From contig NZ_GL870929.1 in NCBI RefSeq assembly GCF_000190695.1, positions 1,296,253 to 1,343,916 of the forward strand: DNA of 47,664 nucleotides, written 5' to 3'. Below, piece by piece: positions 39,824 through 47,640 of this stretch. The stretch's first letter is position 1; the number at the start of each line of letters is the position of its first letter. Source of the DNA: Kingella denitrificans ATCC 33394 (GTDB lineage: Bacteria > Pseudomonadota > Gammaproteobacteria > Burkholderiales > Neisseriaceae). A program made the position numbers and the translations under genes. The notes below the pieces were generated by a model. It saw only the letters and a list, made by a program, of their open reading frames with translations. It ran no database searches and had not been told where the DNA came from.

Positions 39824-40924
39824 TTAGTTGCGGATAAAGTTCTGCGCGTTTTGGCGTTTCACACGGCGCGCCGTTGCGTAACGCGCACTCCAATAACGGT
39901 TGGACAGGCTGGTGATTTCGATACGCTTGCCCGTTCTGGGCGCGTGGATGAAGCGGTCGTTGCCGATATACATGCCCACATGGGAAATGCGGCTGCCTGC
40001 CGTGCGGAAAAACACCATATCGCCCGGCTGCAACTGGCTGCGGTTCACCGCCACGCCCACATTTGCCTGCTCGGCCGAAGTGCGCGGCAGGTTCACGGCA
40101 AACGCCTTGCGGAAAATATACTGCATGAAACCGCTGCAATCGAAGCCTGAAGGCGACGCGCCGCCAAAACGGTAGGCCACGCCCAAAAAGCCCATTGCGC
40201 TGCCAATCAAATCATCCACATCGCCGCGCCCCGCCGATGACGATACGGCAGGCGGTGGGCTTTCGGTAACGCTACTTTGGCGCGCAATCCGACCGATTTC
40301 GTCATCATTGCTGCGCGCCGTATTTTCTGTGCGGCTGGTAGTGCTGCCGCTCCCTGCCTGGCGCGCAATCTGACCGATTTCATCGTCATTGCGGCGTGCA
40401 CGCGGCGGGGTGCTGCTGCGCGAATTGGCATTGCTGCCGCGGCTGTTGGCACGATTATTGGCATTGGCTGCCTGACGTGCCGCACGGCCGATTTCGTCGT
40501 CATTATTGTTGCGCTGGGTGCGCGATGAAGTGTTGTTGCGGGATTTGTCGTTATTGGAACGTGAATTGGCGCGGTTGTTGGCATTGGCTGCCTGGCGCGC
40601 CGCACGGCCGATTTCGTCGTCGTTGTTGCGCTGATTGCGCGATGAAGTGCTGCTGCGGGATTTGTCGTTATTGGAACGTGAATTGGCAGGCGTTTTGCTG
40701 CTCTGTGCCGGCTTGGCGTTTGGGGCAGGCTTTGCGTCCCGTCCCGTCTTCGCATTTTGTGCGGGCTTTGCATTTTGCGGCGGTTTGGCGTTTTGTGCGC
40801 CTGCCTTGGGGCGTGCCGCTTGCTGTGCCGGCTTTGCCTTCGGTGCGGCTTCGGCAATGTTGGTCAATGCCAAGCTCAATGCCAAACTGCCTGCAAAATG
40901 GTAAAAATAAGGTAAAAACTTCAT
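39824..40924 (-). CDS. NlpC/P60 peptidoglycan endopeptidase with a long repeat linker
   Basis: This secreted cell-wall hydrolase should cut peptide cross-bridges in peptidoglycan, like Spr/MepS. The 366-residue precursor has a signal peptide (to about 27) and a Lys/Pro/Ala-rich stretch (28-80). Next is a 40-residue repeat present twice (81-160). The C-terminal NlpC/P60 domain (from about 236) has catalytic Cys263 (FDCSGF), His315 (SHVGMY) and His327. The motif DDEIGxxARQ occurs four times (near 102, 142, 180, 207). The start at 40924 follows the signal peptide; the longer frame is DUS-derived. Confidence 0.9.
   Translation of the reverse strand: MKFLPYFYHFAGSLALSLALTNIAEAAPKAKPAQQAARPKAGAQNAKPPQNAKPAQNAKTGRDAKPAPNAKPAQSSKTPANSRSNNDKSRSSTSSRNQRNNDDEIGRAARQAANANNRANSRSNNDKSRNNTSSRTQRNNNDDEIGRAARQAANANNRANSRGSNANSRSSTPPRARRNDDEIGQIARQAGSGSTTSRTENTARSNDDEIGRIARQSSVTESPPPAVSSSAGRGDVDDLIGSAMGFLGVAYRFGGASPSGFDCSGFMQYIFRKAFAVNLPRTSAEQANVGVAVNRSQLQPGDMVFFRTAGSRISHVGMYIGNDRFIHAPRTGKRIEITSLSNRYWSARYATARRVKRQNAQNFIRN
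40445..40684 (-). repeat. Two tandem 120-bp coding repeats
   Basis: Residues 81-120 and 121-160 of the NlpC/P60 protein are near-identical and encoded by two in-tandem 120-bp DNA units. Both contain the same SNNDKSR and DDEIGRAARQAANANNRA segments. Copy number could change by slippage or recombination. Confidence 0.75.
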
Positions 40925-41072
40925 ATTCGGATGTTCTTGGATTGCATGAAATGTGTTGCCGGTTTGCGCATGGTGTTGCAAAAAAGCGGCTTGCACATTT
41001 TACCTGATTTGTCGCAAGAAAGCGTTAAAAACAGTCAAGATACGCCCTGCAAAGGTTAAGGCAGACACAAAA

Positions 41073-41108
41073 AAGTGCAGGCTGCCTTACAAAAAGCAGC
41101 CTGCACTT
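41073..41108 (-). terminator. Inverted DUS terminator after rpsO
   Basis: AAGTGCAGGCTGCCTT (41073-41088) pairs with AAGCAGCCTGCACTT (41094-41108) with one mismatch. It lies 12 bases past the rpsO stop. Confidence 0.7.
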
Positions 41109-41120
41109 CGCGGGCAAGGA

Positions 41121-41390
41121 TTATTTACGCAGACCCAAGCGCGTAATCACGTTGCGGTAAGTGTCCGCATCGGTACGGCGCAAGTAAGCCAACAAGCGGC
41201 GGCGTGCGCTCACCATTTTCAGCAAACCGCGACGGCTGTGTTTGTCTTTCGGATTTGCTTTGAAGTGGGGAGTCAAATCATTGATACGGAATGTCAGCAA
41301 TGCGATTTGCACCTCTGAAGAACCGGTATCGCCTTCTTTGCGCTGGAAATCTTTAACGATTTGCGCTTTTTGTTCAACGGTCAATGCCAT
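41121..41390 (-). CDS. rpsO: 30S ribosomal protein S15
   Basis: This is the 89-residue S15, with the family landmarks GDTGSSEVQIALLTFRINDLTPHF, DKHSRRGLLKMVSARRRLLAYL and YRNVITRLGLR at the end. AGGAAA precedes the ATG at 41390. The leader of about 100 nt contains a hairpin at 41472-41493; S15 controls its own mRNA leader in several bacteria, so a similar role is possible. Confidence 0.97.
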   Translation of the reverse strand: MALTVEQKAQIVKDFQRKEGDTGSSEVQIALLTFRINDLTPHFKANPKDKHSRRGLLKMVSARRRLLAYLRRTDADTYRNVITRLGLRK

Positions 41391-41471
41391 TTTGTTTTCC
41401 TAAAATAAAATAAGCCTTTCGGCGGACAAGTTTGCACAGTTCGGAACGAACCGGCCGCAAACTCCAAAATT

Positions 41472-41493
41472 ATCTCTCGACAAAGCGAGAGAT
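41472..41493 (-). promoter_or_regulatory. Hairpin at the 5' end of the rpsO leader
   Basis: ATCTCTCG (41472-41479) pairs perfectly with CGAGAGAT (41486-41493) around a 6-nt loop, right at the predicted start of the message. No T-run follows. It may be an S15-binding or stability element; this is inference. Confidence 0.5.
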
Positions 41494-41498
41494 GGCGC

Positions 41499-41527
41499 AT
41501 TATGCCACAATTTTCGCCATTTGTGCA
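41499..41527 (-). promoter_or_regulatory. Promoter of rpsO
   Basis: An extended -10 TGGCATAAT has CATAAT at 41499-41504. A weaker TGCACA -35 is at 41522-41527, 17 bp away on the minus strand. Confidence 0.5.
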
Positions 41528-41546
41528 GTGTGCAGGCTGCTTTTGC

Positions 41547-42344
41547 TTATTGTTCGGCTTCTGTTTCGGTTTCCGTTTCAGTTTCCGCCTCTGCCGCGCT
41601 TTCTTCGGCAGCCTGCTCCGTTGCCAGCCGGCCGGCCATCGCCGTCATTTCTTCCGCCGACAGCGCGTCAAACCCTGCCAATTCCAAATCCATCAAAATC
41701 CGCTTTCCTTCGGGCGATTCGTCCAATTTGGCGAATGCCTCCGTGAATGCAGGCTGCTTTTCCGCATAATCCGGATGCAGCAACACTGCGTGATGCAAAC
41801 CGCCCATCTGGCTTTGCGCCAATATTTTCAGTCGGTTGCGCGTTCCAGGCAAAAGCAGCGCAAAAGTGCTGTTCAGCAACACGGCTGCATCGGCTTCCTG
41901 ATTGGTCAGGCGGCGCGCCGTTTCCTGAAACGTTTCCACATTCACCCATTCCACATCCGCTTGGGTTAAATCCGGCAGCAAGCGCAAACCTGCCTGCCGC
42001 AAATGAACGCTGTCGGCCGCCAGAATTTTGCAGGCTGCTTTCACATCCGCCGCGCCCTGATACGCACCTTCCGCCGCACCGACCAACAGCACTTCATCCG
42101 ATTCGCCACGCAGGCGCGCCACCGGCAGATAGCCTTGCTCCTGCACCAGCTGCACCGCGTCCATCGGGTCGGCATAGACTAACGGATTTTTTTGATGGAA
42201 CAAGCCGTCTTTCTGCTCGCTGCGGCTTTCCGCCACCACCATGTGAATCGGCAAATCGGTTACTTTCTGCAAATGCGCATTCAGCAAATGCCAGCCGCCG
42301 AAGCTGATGGGGGAAAAGTCGGCCGCTACTAAAAATTTTATCAT
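41547..42344 (-). CDS. PhnD/SsuA-type binding-protein fold without signal peptide
   Basis: The 265-residue product reads like a periplasmic phosphate/phosphonate-type solute-binding protein. It has an alpha/beta layout with FLVAADFSPISFGGWHLLNAH at the start and a hinge region near SDEVLLVGAAEGAYQGAADVKA. However, it has no signal peptide or lipobox, and no ABC transporter genes are near. The C-terminus is an acidic low-complexity run of Glu-Thr repeats. GGAGG five bases before the ATG at 42344 is an excellent ribosome site, so the missing signal is not a start-site error. A cytoplasmic ligand-binding role is possible. Confidence 0.6.
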   Translation of the reverse strand: MIKFLVAADFSPISFGGWHLLNAHLQKVTDLPIHMVVAESRSEQKDGLFHQKNPLVYADPMDAVQLVQEQGYLPVARLRGESDEVLLVGAAEGAYQGAADVKAACKILAADSVHLRQAGLRLLPDLTQADVEWVNVETFQETARRLTNQEADAAVLLNSTFALLLPGTRNRLKILAQSQMGGLHHAVLLHPDYAEKQPAFTEAFAKLDESPEGKRILMDLELAGFDALSAEEMTAMAGRLATEQAAEESAAEAETETETETEAEQ

Positions 42345-42810
42345 TCCATCCTCCTTAATGGATGACATTGTTTTAAAGTGCAGCGCAAGGCATACACTGC
42401 GTAAAAACACCCCGCGCGTTTTGCAAAACGGTTGTTTTTACAGACTCCTGACAATATTTTACCGCATTCAATGATTTCAGATGAATTTTTATGAAAGATA
42501 AATTGGTTTTCATCAAATACAAGATAAAACGGCCTGAAAGTTTAACATAAATCAAACAATTCCTATTTCCTTTTATTAGCAAGCAGTTAAACCAACCAGC
42601 CATTCTTGACAGCGACCATTTTAATCGATTGATTTGGCTGTTGTTTTGCCGATACACGCAATGCGTTGCATTTACAGCGGCAAAATCGCCTCCAAAGAAA
42701 TATCAACCGCTTCCCCGAACATGAAAAAAACCGCACCGCCAGTTCCGCAAAGCGTGCAGGCTGCTGTAAAATGTGCGGTATTTTTCCAAATTTAACGAAA
42801 CGAGAACAAG
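42345..42810. other. AT-rich intergenic region before lysS
   Basis: This 466-bp stretch is more AT-rich than its surroundings and holds no gene I can support. TTGACA occurs at 42606-42611, but without a good -10 box. A DUS (42754-42765) is joined directly to TAAAAT (42767-42772), which may be the -10 of lysS. A minus-strand frame of 94 codons lacks a signal, motifs or a ribosome site. Confidence 0.5.
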
Positions 42811-44325
42811 ATGAGCGAACAACAACAAAATCCGCAAACCGAGCCGCAGTTGGACGAAAACCAAATCATCGCCCTGCGCCGCGAAAAACTGCACAACATC
42901 CGCCAACAGCGCATTGCCTATCCCAACGACTTCAAGCGCGACAGCTTTGCCGCCGATTTGCACGCCCAATACGGCGAAATCAGCAAAGAAGAACTCGACC
43001 CGCAAGCCGTTCCCGTCAAAATTGCCGGCCGCATAATGCTCAAACGTGAAATGGGCAAGGCGAGCTTTGCCACCATTCAAGACGTGACCGGCCAAATCCA
43101 GCTTTATCTGAACAACAAAGGCGTGAGTCAGGAAGTTTTGGACGATTTCAACCATTGGGACTTGGGCGACATCATCGGTGCGGAAGGCACTTTGTTCAAA
43201 ACCGGCAAAGGCGAATTGACCGTGCGCGTGTCCGACATCCGCCTGTTGTCCAAATCCCTGCGCCCGCTGCCCGACAAACACAAAGGCTTGAGCGATCAGG
43301 AAACCAAATACCGCCAACGCTACGTCGATTTGATTGCCAACGAAGAATCACGCAATACGTTTATCAAACGCAGCCAAATCATCCAATCCGTGCGCAATTT
43401 CATGGTGAACGAGCATTATCTCGAAGTCGAAACCCCGATGATGCACCCGATTCCCGGCGGCGCGACGGCGAAACCCTTCGTGACCCATCACAACGCTTTG
43501 GACATCCCGCTCTACCTGCGCATTGCGCCCGAGCTGTATCTGAAACGCCTGGTGGTCGGCGGTTTGGAGCGCGTGTTTGAAATCAACCGCAGCTTCCGCA
43601 ACGAAGGCATGTCCGTGCGCCACAACCCTGAATTCACCATGATTGAATTCTACGAAGCCTTCTCCGACTACGAACGCATGATGCAGATGGCGGAAGACAT
43701 CATCCGCAACGCATCGCGCACGGTAAACGGCACGGCGAAAATCAGCTACAACGGCAAAGAAGTCGATTTGGAAAGCCCGTTTGAGCGCCTGACCATTCTC
43801 GAAGCCATCAAAAAATACAATCCGCACTACACCGACGAACAGTTGAACGATGCGGAGTGGCTGAAAAAAGAAGTCGTCAAACACGGCGAAAGCCTGCCGC
43901 CGTCTCCCGGCATCGGCAGCCTGCAACTCGCCCTGTTTGAAGGTTGCGCCGAGAGCAAATTGTGGAACCCGACCTTCATCGTCGATTATCCGGTTGAAGT
44001 TTCCCCGTTGGCACGCGCTTCGGATACGAAACAAGGCTTAACCGAGCGTTTCGAATTGTTCGTTGTCGGCCGTGAGCTGGCAAACGGCTATTCCGAGTTG
44101 AACGATCCCGAAGACCAAGCCGAACGCTTCAAAGCGCAAGTGGCGCAAAAAGACGCGGGCGATGACGAAGCCATGCACTACGATGCCGACTACATTCGCG
44201 CCATGGAATTTGGTTTGCCGCCGACAGGCGGTTGCGGCATCGGCATCGACCGCTTGGTGATGCTGCTGACCGATTCGCAAACCATCCGCGACGTGATTTT
44301 ATTCCCGCAGATGCGTCCCGAATAA
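42811..44325 (+). CDS. lysS: Lysyl-tRNA synthetase, class II
   Basis: LysS charges tRNA-Lys. The 504-residue protein has an N-terminal OB-fold anticodon domain (residues about 55-150). The class II catalytic core has motif 2 in FRNEGMSVRHNPEFTMIEFYEAF (part) and motif 3 GCGIGIDRLVMLL near the C-terminus. GAG lies six bases before the ATG. It is followed by an inverted DUS terminator. Confidence 0.97.
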   Translation: MSEQQQNPQTEPQLDENQIIALRREKLHNIRQQRIAYPNDFKRDSFAADLHAQYGEISKEELDPQAVPVKIAGRIMLKREMGKASFATIQDVTGQIQLYLNNKGVSQEVLDDFNHWDLGDIIGAEGTLFKTGKGELTVRVSDIRLLSKSLRPLPDKHKGLSDQETKYRQRYVDLIANEESRNTFIKRSQIIQSVRNFMVNEHYLEVETPMMHPIPGGATAKPFVTHHNALDIPLYLRIAPELYLKRLVVGGLERVFEINRSFRNEGMSVRHNPEFTMIEFYEAFSDYERMMQMAEDIIRNASRTVNGTAKISYNGKEVDLESPFERLTILEAIKKYNPHYTDEQLNDAEWLKKEVVKHGESLPPSPGIGSLQLALFEGCAESKLWNPTFIVDYPVEVSPLARASDTKQGLTERFELFVVGRELANGYSELNDPEDQAERFKAQVAQKDAGDDEAMHYDADYIRAMEFGLPPTGGCGIGIDRLVMLLTDSQTIRDVILFPQMRPE

Positions 44326-44340
44326 GGCGGCGAACAGAGC

Positions 44341-44382
44341 AAAAGCAGCCTGCACTTGATTTTTAGAGTGCAGGCTGCTTTT
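44341..44382 (+). terminator. Inverted DUS terminator after lysS
   Basis: AAAAGCAGCCTGCACT (44341-44356) pairs with AGTGCAGGCTGCTTTT (44367-44382), 15 bases beyond the lysS stop. Confidence 0.8.
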
Positions 44383-44465
44383 CAATCTGAATTGGAACGG
44401 CAAGCTGCGGTAATCAGCGCCCATATAGAACTGTTGCATGAACATGTCCGTCAGTATTTGCATAC

Positions 44466-44509
44466 AAAAAAGCAGCCTGCACTTCCAAAACCAAGTGCGG
44501 GCTGCTTTT
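44466..44509 (-). terminator. Inverted DUS pair with one altered arm after zipA
   Basis: AAAAAAGCAGCCTGCACTT is paired with AAGTGCGGGCTGCTTTT, where one base of the uptake core is changed (A to G). The stem still forms with a G-U-type pairing, so termination may persist while uptake function of that arm is lost. Confidence 0.65.
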
Positions 44510-44520
44510 GATTGTCCGTA

Positions 44521-45900
44521 TTACGAAAACAGGCGTTTGGCCAATGCGCTGCCCGGTTCGATGTTCGCGCGCAGCATTTCTTCCTGCCGGTCCTGAACGT
44601 AGCTACGCACCTCTTTGAGCCAATCGGTGGACAGCTGGCGCACATGATCGTCCACCAACTGCAAATTCATCGCGCCCGACAGTTTCACCGCCAATGCCAT
44701 GAACTGGTTGAATTTGTCCGCACCATCGGCAATGCGCGTGATATCGAACAACATGCTGAATCCTTTATAGGACTGCTGCGCCAGCAAAGCCTCGGTAAAT
44801 GCCGTGCCATCCAGCGTAACCACCACATATTCCGGGTCACCCGCCTTGTTGCGCGTTGCAAAACTGCCGTCTTCCTGCAACACAAAACCCGAATTTTCCA
44901 ATTCGTGACGCAACAAATCGCCCGCAATCTGCGTGCTCGATACCAAATGAATGGCGATGGTTTGATCCACGCGCTCACACAATTCGTCAAACGGCTGCGC
45001 GGCTTTCAGGAAGCGGTGCAGCGGCTTGAAGTGTACGCGGCCGTCCATTTCTTCGGCAAACTGCTGCACTTGTTTTTGGAAATAATGCAAATCGCCATCC
45101 GACAGCAAACCTGCGCGGCTGATGGCCTGCAAACCAATCACAAAGGCCTGATAATGCACGCCCGGAATCGGCTCGGCCAACTGAAAGCGTCCGTCCATCG
45201 TGCAGCCTGCAATTTGAAAGCGGCCGTTGCCGTTGCCCGACAGGCGCGGCAGGCGTTGCAATTCTTTGGGCTGATACAGGGCCACATAGGCCAAATAATC
45301 AAAACGTTCGTCAAACCATGGCAGCTCTGCGCGTGCCAATCCGTCCAATTCCACCAAAAGGCGGCGTGAAGAGGCCTCTTTGTTGGGAGTGGCCGAAGTT
45401 TCATTGTCGAACTGGAATTTTTTCTGCCCGTCGGCTGCCAGTTCGGCCGTTTCGGTTTCCGCAGCGAGCAATTCTTTCAATTCTTCCGCTTCTTCTTCAA
45501 TCAGCGAAAACGGCATGGTGTGCGCCGTGTGCAAAGGCTCGGAAGATTCGGCGGCGGCAGGTGGTGCAGGCTGCTTTTCCAAAACGGGATTTTCTTCGGC
45601 AGCATCAGCGGCTTTCCGCAACGGCGTTTCCTCTGCCAACTCTGGCTGCACCTTGCCGAACTCGGCCACTTTGGCCACCATGGGCGCAGCAGATTCTTCC
45701 TCGCCCGCTATTTTACGCTTGCCGGTGAGATATTGCCCGTCGCGCACCGATTGCGTCTGACTGCCCAGCAGCGCATCATGGTCGGAATGACCGAATTGGC
45801 GGCGAATCTGACGGCGGTATCTTTGTTCCTGATAAAAGTTGTACAGCATGACTGCCAACAAAACGGCCAACAACAAAATTATCATCAGAGGGAAAGTCAT
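44521..45900 (-). CDS. zipA: Cell division protein ZipA
   Basis: ZipA anchors FtsZ to the inner membrane during division. The 459-residue protein has an N-terminal membrane helix (about residues 3-22) and a basic patch (RYRRQIRRQF). A long acidic Pro/Glu/Ala-rich linker (to about 215) leads to the C-terminal FtsZ-binding domain (about 225-450, with LVDDHVRQLSTDWLKEV near its end). KQPAPPAAA in the linker is a translated uptake sequence. The ATG at 45900 has GAGAG upstream. The linker is longer than in E. coli. Confidence 0.88.
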   Translation of the reverse strand: MTFPLMIILLLAVLLAVMLYNFYQEQRYRRQIRRQFGHSDHDALLGSQTQSVRDGQYLTGKRKIAGEEESAAPMVAKVAEFGKVQPELAEETPLRKAADAAEENPVLEKQPAPPAAAESSEPLHTAHTMPFSLIEEEAEELKELLAAETETAELAADGQKKFQFDNETSATPNKEASSRRLLVELDGLARAELPWFDERFDYLAYVALYQPKELQRLPRLSGNGNGRFQIAGCTMDGRFQLAEPIPGVHYQAFVIGLQAISRAGLLSDGDLHYFQKQVQQFAEEMDGRVHFKPLHRFLKAAQPFDELCERVDQTIAIHLVSSTQIAGDLLRHELENSGFVLQEDGSFATRNKAGDPEYVVVTLDGTAFTEALLAQQSYKGFSMLFDITRIADGADKFNQFMALAVKLSGAMNLQLVDDHVRQLSTDWLKEVRSYVQDRQEEMLRANIEPGSALAKRLFS

Positions 45901-45984
45901 ACGTGCTCTCTTATGGTCGATATTTACATTATTATAACGGATTTAACGTTGGCTGGCAGCCTGCAAACTTGGCAAACCCGAAAT

Positions 45985-46545
45985 TTATGGGCGGGTATTC
46001 CGGTCGATGGGCAGCCCGCTCCGTTGCAGCCTGCACCAGTCAAAAAAATGTCCGGGATCGGTTTTCCGCTGCGGTGCAATGTCTTGATGTCCGGTAATGG
46101 CAGCAATCGGATAAACCGCGCAAATATCGTGCAACAAGGGCAGCAGTGCGGCATATTGTGCTTCAGTAAACGGCTCGAAATCACAGCCCTCCAACTCGAT
46201 GCCGATGGAAAAACGATTGCATTTTTCCCGCCCGTGAAATTGCGAAATCCCTGCGTGATACGCCATATCATCGCACGACACGAACTGCTGCACCTGCCCC
46301 GTGCGCAAAACCACAAAATGGCTGGACACGCGTAAATCAGCCAACTGGGCAAAGAACGGGTGCTGATCCGTTTGAATTTGATTGGTGAACAATCGGGCAA
46401 TGGCGTCCGAACCATATTCAAAAGGCGGCAGCGAAATATTGTGCAGCACAATCAAATCGACCGGTTCGCCCACAGGACGCGCTTCGCAGTTGGATGATGC
46501 GTATTGCTGCGCCGCACCATAGCGCCCGTTTTGCCAAATTGCCAT
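45985..46545 (-). CDS. ampD: 1,6-anhydro-N-acetylmuramyl-L-alanine amidase
   Basis: AmpD removes stem peptides from anhydro-muropeptides in the cytoplasm during cell-wall recycling, and its loss often raises AmpC. The 186-residue protein has zinc ligands His35 (LIVLHNIS), His153 and Asp163 (GHQDIAPQRKTDPG), spaced as in known AmpD. No signal peptide is present, as expected. A TATAAT on the minus strand at 46571-46576 is a probable -10 box. It is divergent from arsC. Confidence 0.93.
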   Translation of the reverse strand: MAIWQNGRYGAAQQYASSNCEARPVGEPVDLIVLHNISLPPFEYGSDAIARLFTNQIQTDQHPFFAQLADLRVSSHFVVLRTGQVQQFVSCDDMAYHAGISQFHGREKCNRFSIGIELEGCDFEPFTEAQYAALLPLLHDICAVYPIAAITGHQDIAPQRKTDPGHFFDWCRLQRSGLPIDRNTRP

Positions 46546-46570
46546 AAGTGACTCGTTTTAAAAATAAAAG

Positions 46571-46576
46571 ATTATA
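46571..46576 (-). promoter_or_regulatory. -10 box of ampD
   Basis: TATAAT on the minus strand, 26 bases before the ampD ATG; no good -35 box is visible. On the plus strand TACAAT at 46614-46619 may serve the divergent ArsC-family gene. Confidence 0.4.
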
Positions 46577-46642
46577 GCGATTTTTATTGCTTTGTGTAGG
46601 CTGCTTCTTGCGCTACAATGATTCTCTTTGCAGGAAAAAATC

Positions 46643-47002
46643 ATGATTATTTACCACAACCCACGTTGCAGCAAATCCCGTGAAGCCTTGCAATGGCTGA
46701 CGGAGCACGGTTTCACGCCCGAAATCCGCTTATATTTGGAAAAACCTTTAAGTTTGGAAGAAATAACGCAGTTGAAACAAAAATTGAATTTGGGCAGCAT
46801 TCGCGAAATCTTGCGCCAAAAAGAAAACGTTTATCAAGAACTGCAACTGGATCATGCAGACGAAAGCAGCCTGCAGGCTGCTTTATTGGCAACGCCGCAA
46901 TTATTGGAACGCCCGATTATTGTTACGCAACACGGCGCAGTCGTCGCGCGCCCTCTGGAACGGCTAATCCAATGGCTGGAAAATACTTCTGACAAAGCAT
47001 GA
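46643..47002 (+). CDS. ArsC-family (YfgD-like) thioredoxin-fold protein
   Basis: The 119-residue protein has the ArsC fold with catalytic-type Cys9 in YHNPRCSKSREAL and the late Arg motif RPIIVT, as in arsenate reductases of the glutaredoxin-linked class. Proteins of this type are often not true arsenate reductases, and no ars genes are near, so I do not assign a substrate. AGGAAAA precedes the ATG at 46643. Its last bases overlap the next gene as ATGA. An uptake sequence encodes SSLQAAL. Confidence 0.85.
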   Translation: MIIYHNPRCSKSREALQWLTEHGFTPEIRLYLEKPLSLEEITQLKQKLNLGSIREILRQKENVYQELQLDHADESSLQAALLATPQLLERPIIVTQHGAVVARPLERLIQWLENTSDKA

Positions 47003-47640
47003 ATATTCAACGAAAAAAACGGCATTATTGGCTACGCGGCCTTGGGTTGAGCCTGCTCTTAATTGGCAGCCTGCAACTTTGGTGCGCGTGGCAGGTTTAC
47101 CGCTTTTCGCAACCGAAAAATGACTTGCCGCAGGCAGATGCCGCCGTTGTTTTGGGCGCCGCCGCATGGGGCAACAGGCCGTCTCCAGTTTTCCGCGAGC
47201 GTATCAATCACGCACTTACTTTATATCAAACGGGCTATGTCCGAAAACTCATCTTCACCGGTGGCACACCGAAATCGGGTTATGAAACCGAAGCCGAAGT
47301 GGCGCGGAACTTTGCACTGAAACAAGGTATTCCAGAACAAGATATTTTAATTGAGATGCGTTCCAAAGATACCTATCAAAATCTGGTCAATACCCGTTTT
47401 TTAATGCAAAAACATCATCTGCACGATATTGTAATTATTTCCGATCCCTTGCATATTGCCAGAGCAATGGCGATTGCCGAAGATTTAGATATCAAAGCCA
47501 ACTACTCTCCTACACCCACCAGCCGCTACCACAATGCTTCTTGGCAAACGCAGGCTGCTTTTTTTATCCAAGAGAGTTACGCCCTGTTTATTTATCATTT
47601 GCTTCATTTTGGTCGAAGCATTTCCAAAATGATTATTTGA
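46999..47640 (+). CDS. SanA/YdcF-like DUF218 membrane protein
   Basis: The 213-residue protein has one N-terminal membrane helix (about residues 13-33) followed by a DUF218 domain. Its conserved pieces are VVLGAAAWGNRPSPVFRERI, LIFTGGTP, SKDTYQNLVNTRFLM and ISDPLHIARAM. SanA-type proteins in this family help keep the envelope barrier to antibiotics; YdcF members bind nucleotides. The ATG overlaps the end of the ArsC-family gene by four bases, so the pair is translationally coupled. Confidence 0.85.
   Translation: MNIQRKKRHYWLRGLGLSLLLIGSLQLWCAWQVYRFSQPKNDLPQADAAVVLGAAAWGNRPSPVFRERINHALTLYQTGYVRKLIFTGGTPKSGYETEAEVARNFALKQGIPEQDILIEMRSKDTYQNLVNTRFLMQKHHLHDIVIISDPLHIARAMAIAEDLDIKANYSPTPTSRYHNASWQTQAAFFIQESYALFIYHLLHFGRSISKMII

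Noticed and set aside
42373..42657. 94-codon minus-strand frame before lysS
   Set aside because: No ribosome site, motif or signal; AT-rich random frame.
1518..44509. CRISPR array from the many short repeats
   Set aside because: Copies are uptake sequences with irregular spacing, both orientations and genes between them; no cas genes.
46643..47002. True arsenate resistance gene
   Set aside because: No arsB, arsR or related genes nearby, and YfgD-like members often lack this activity.
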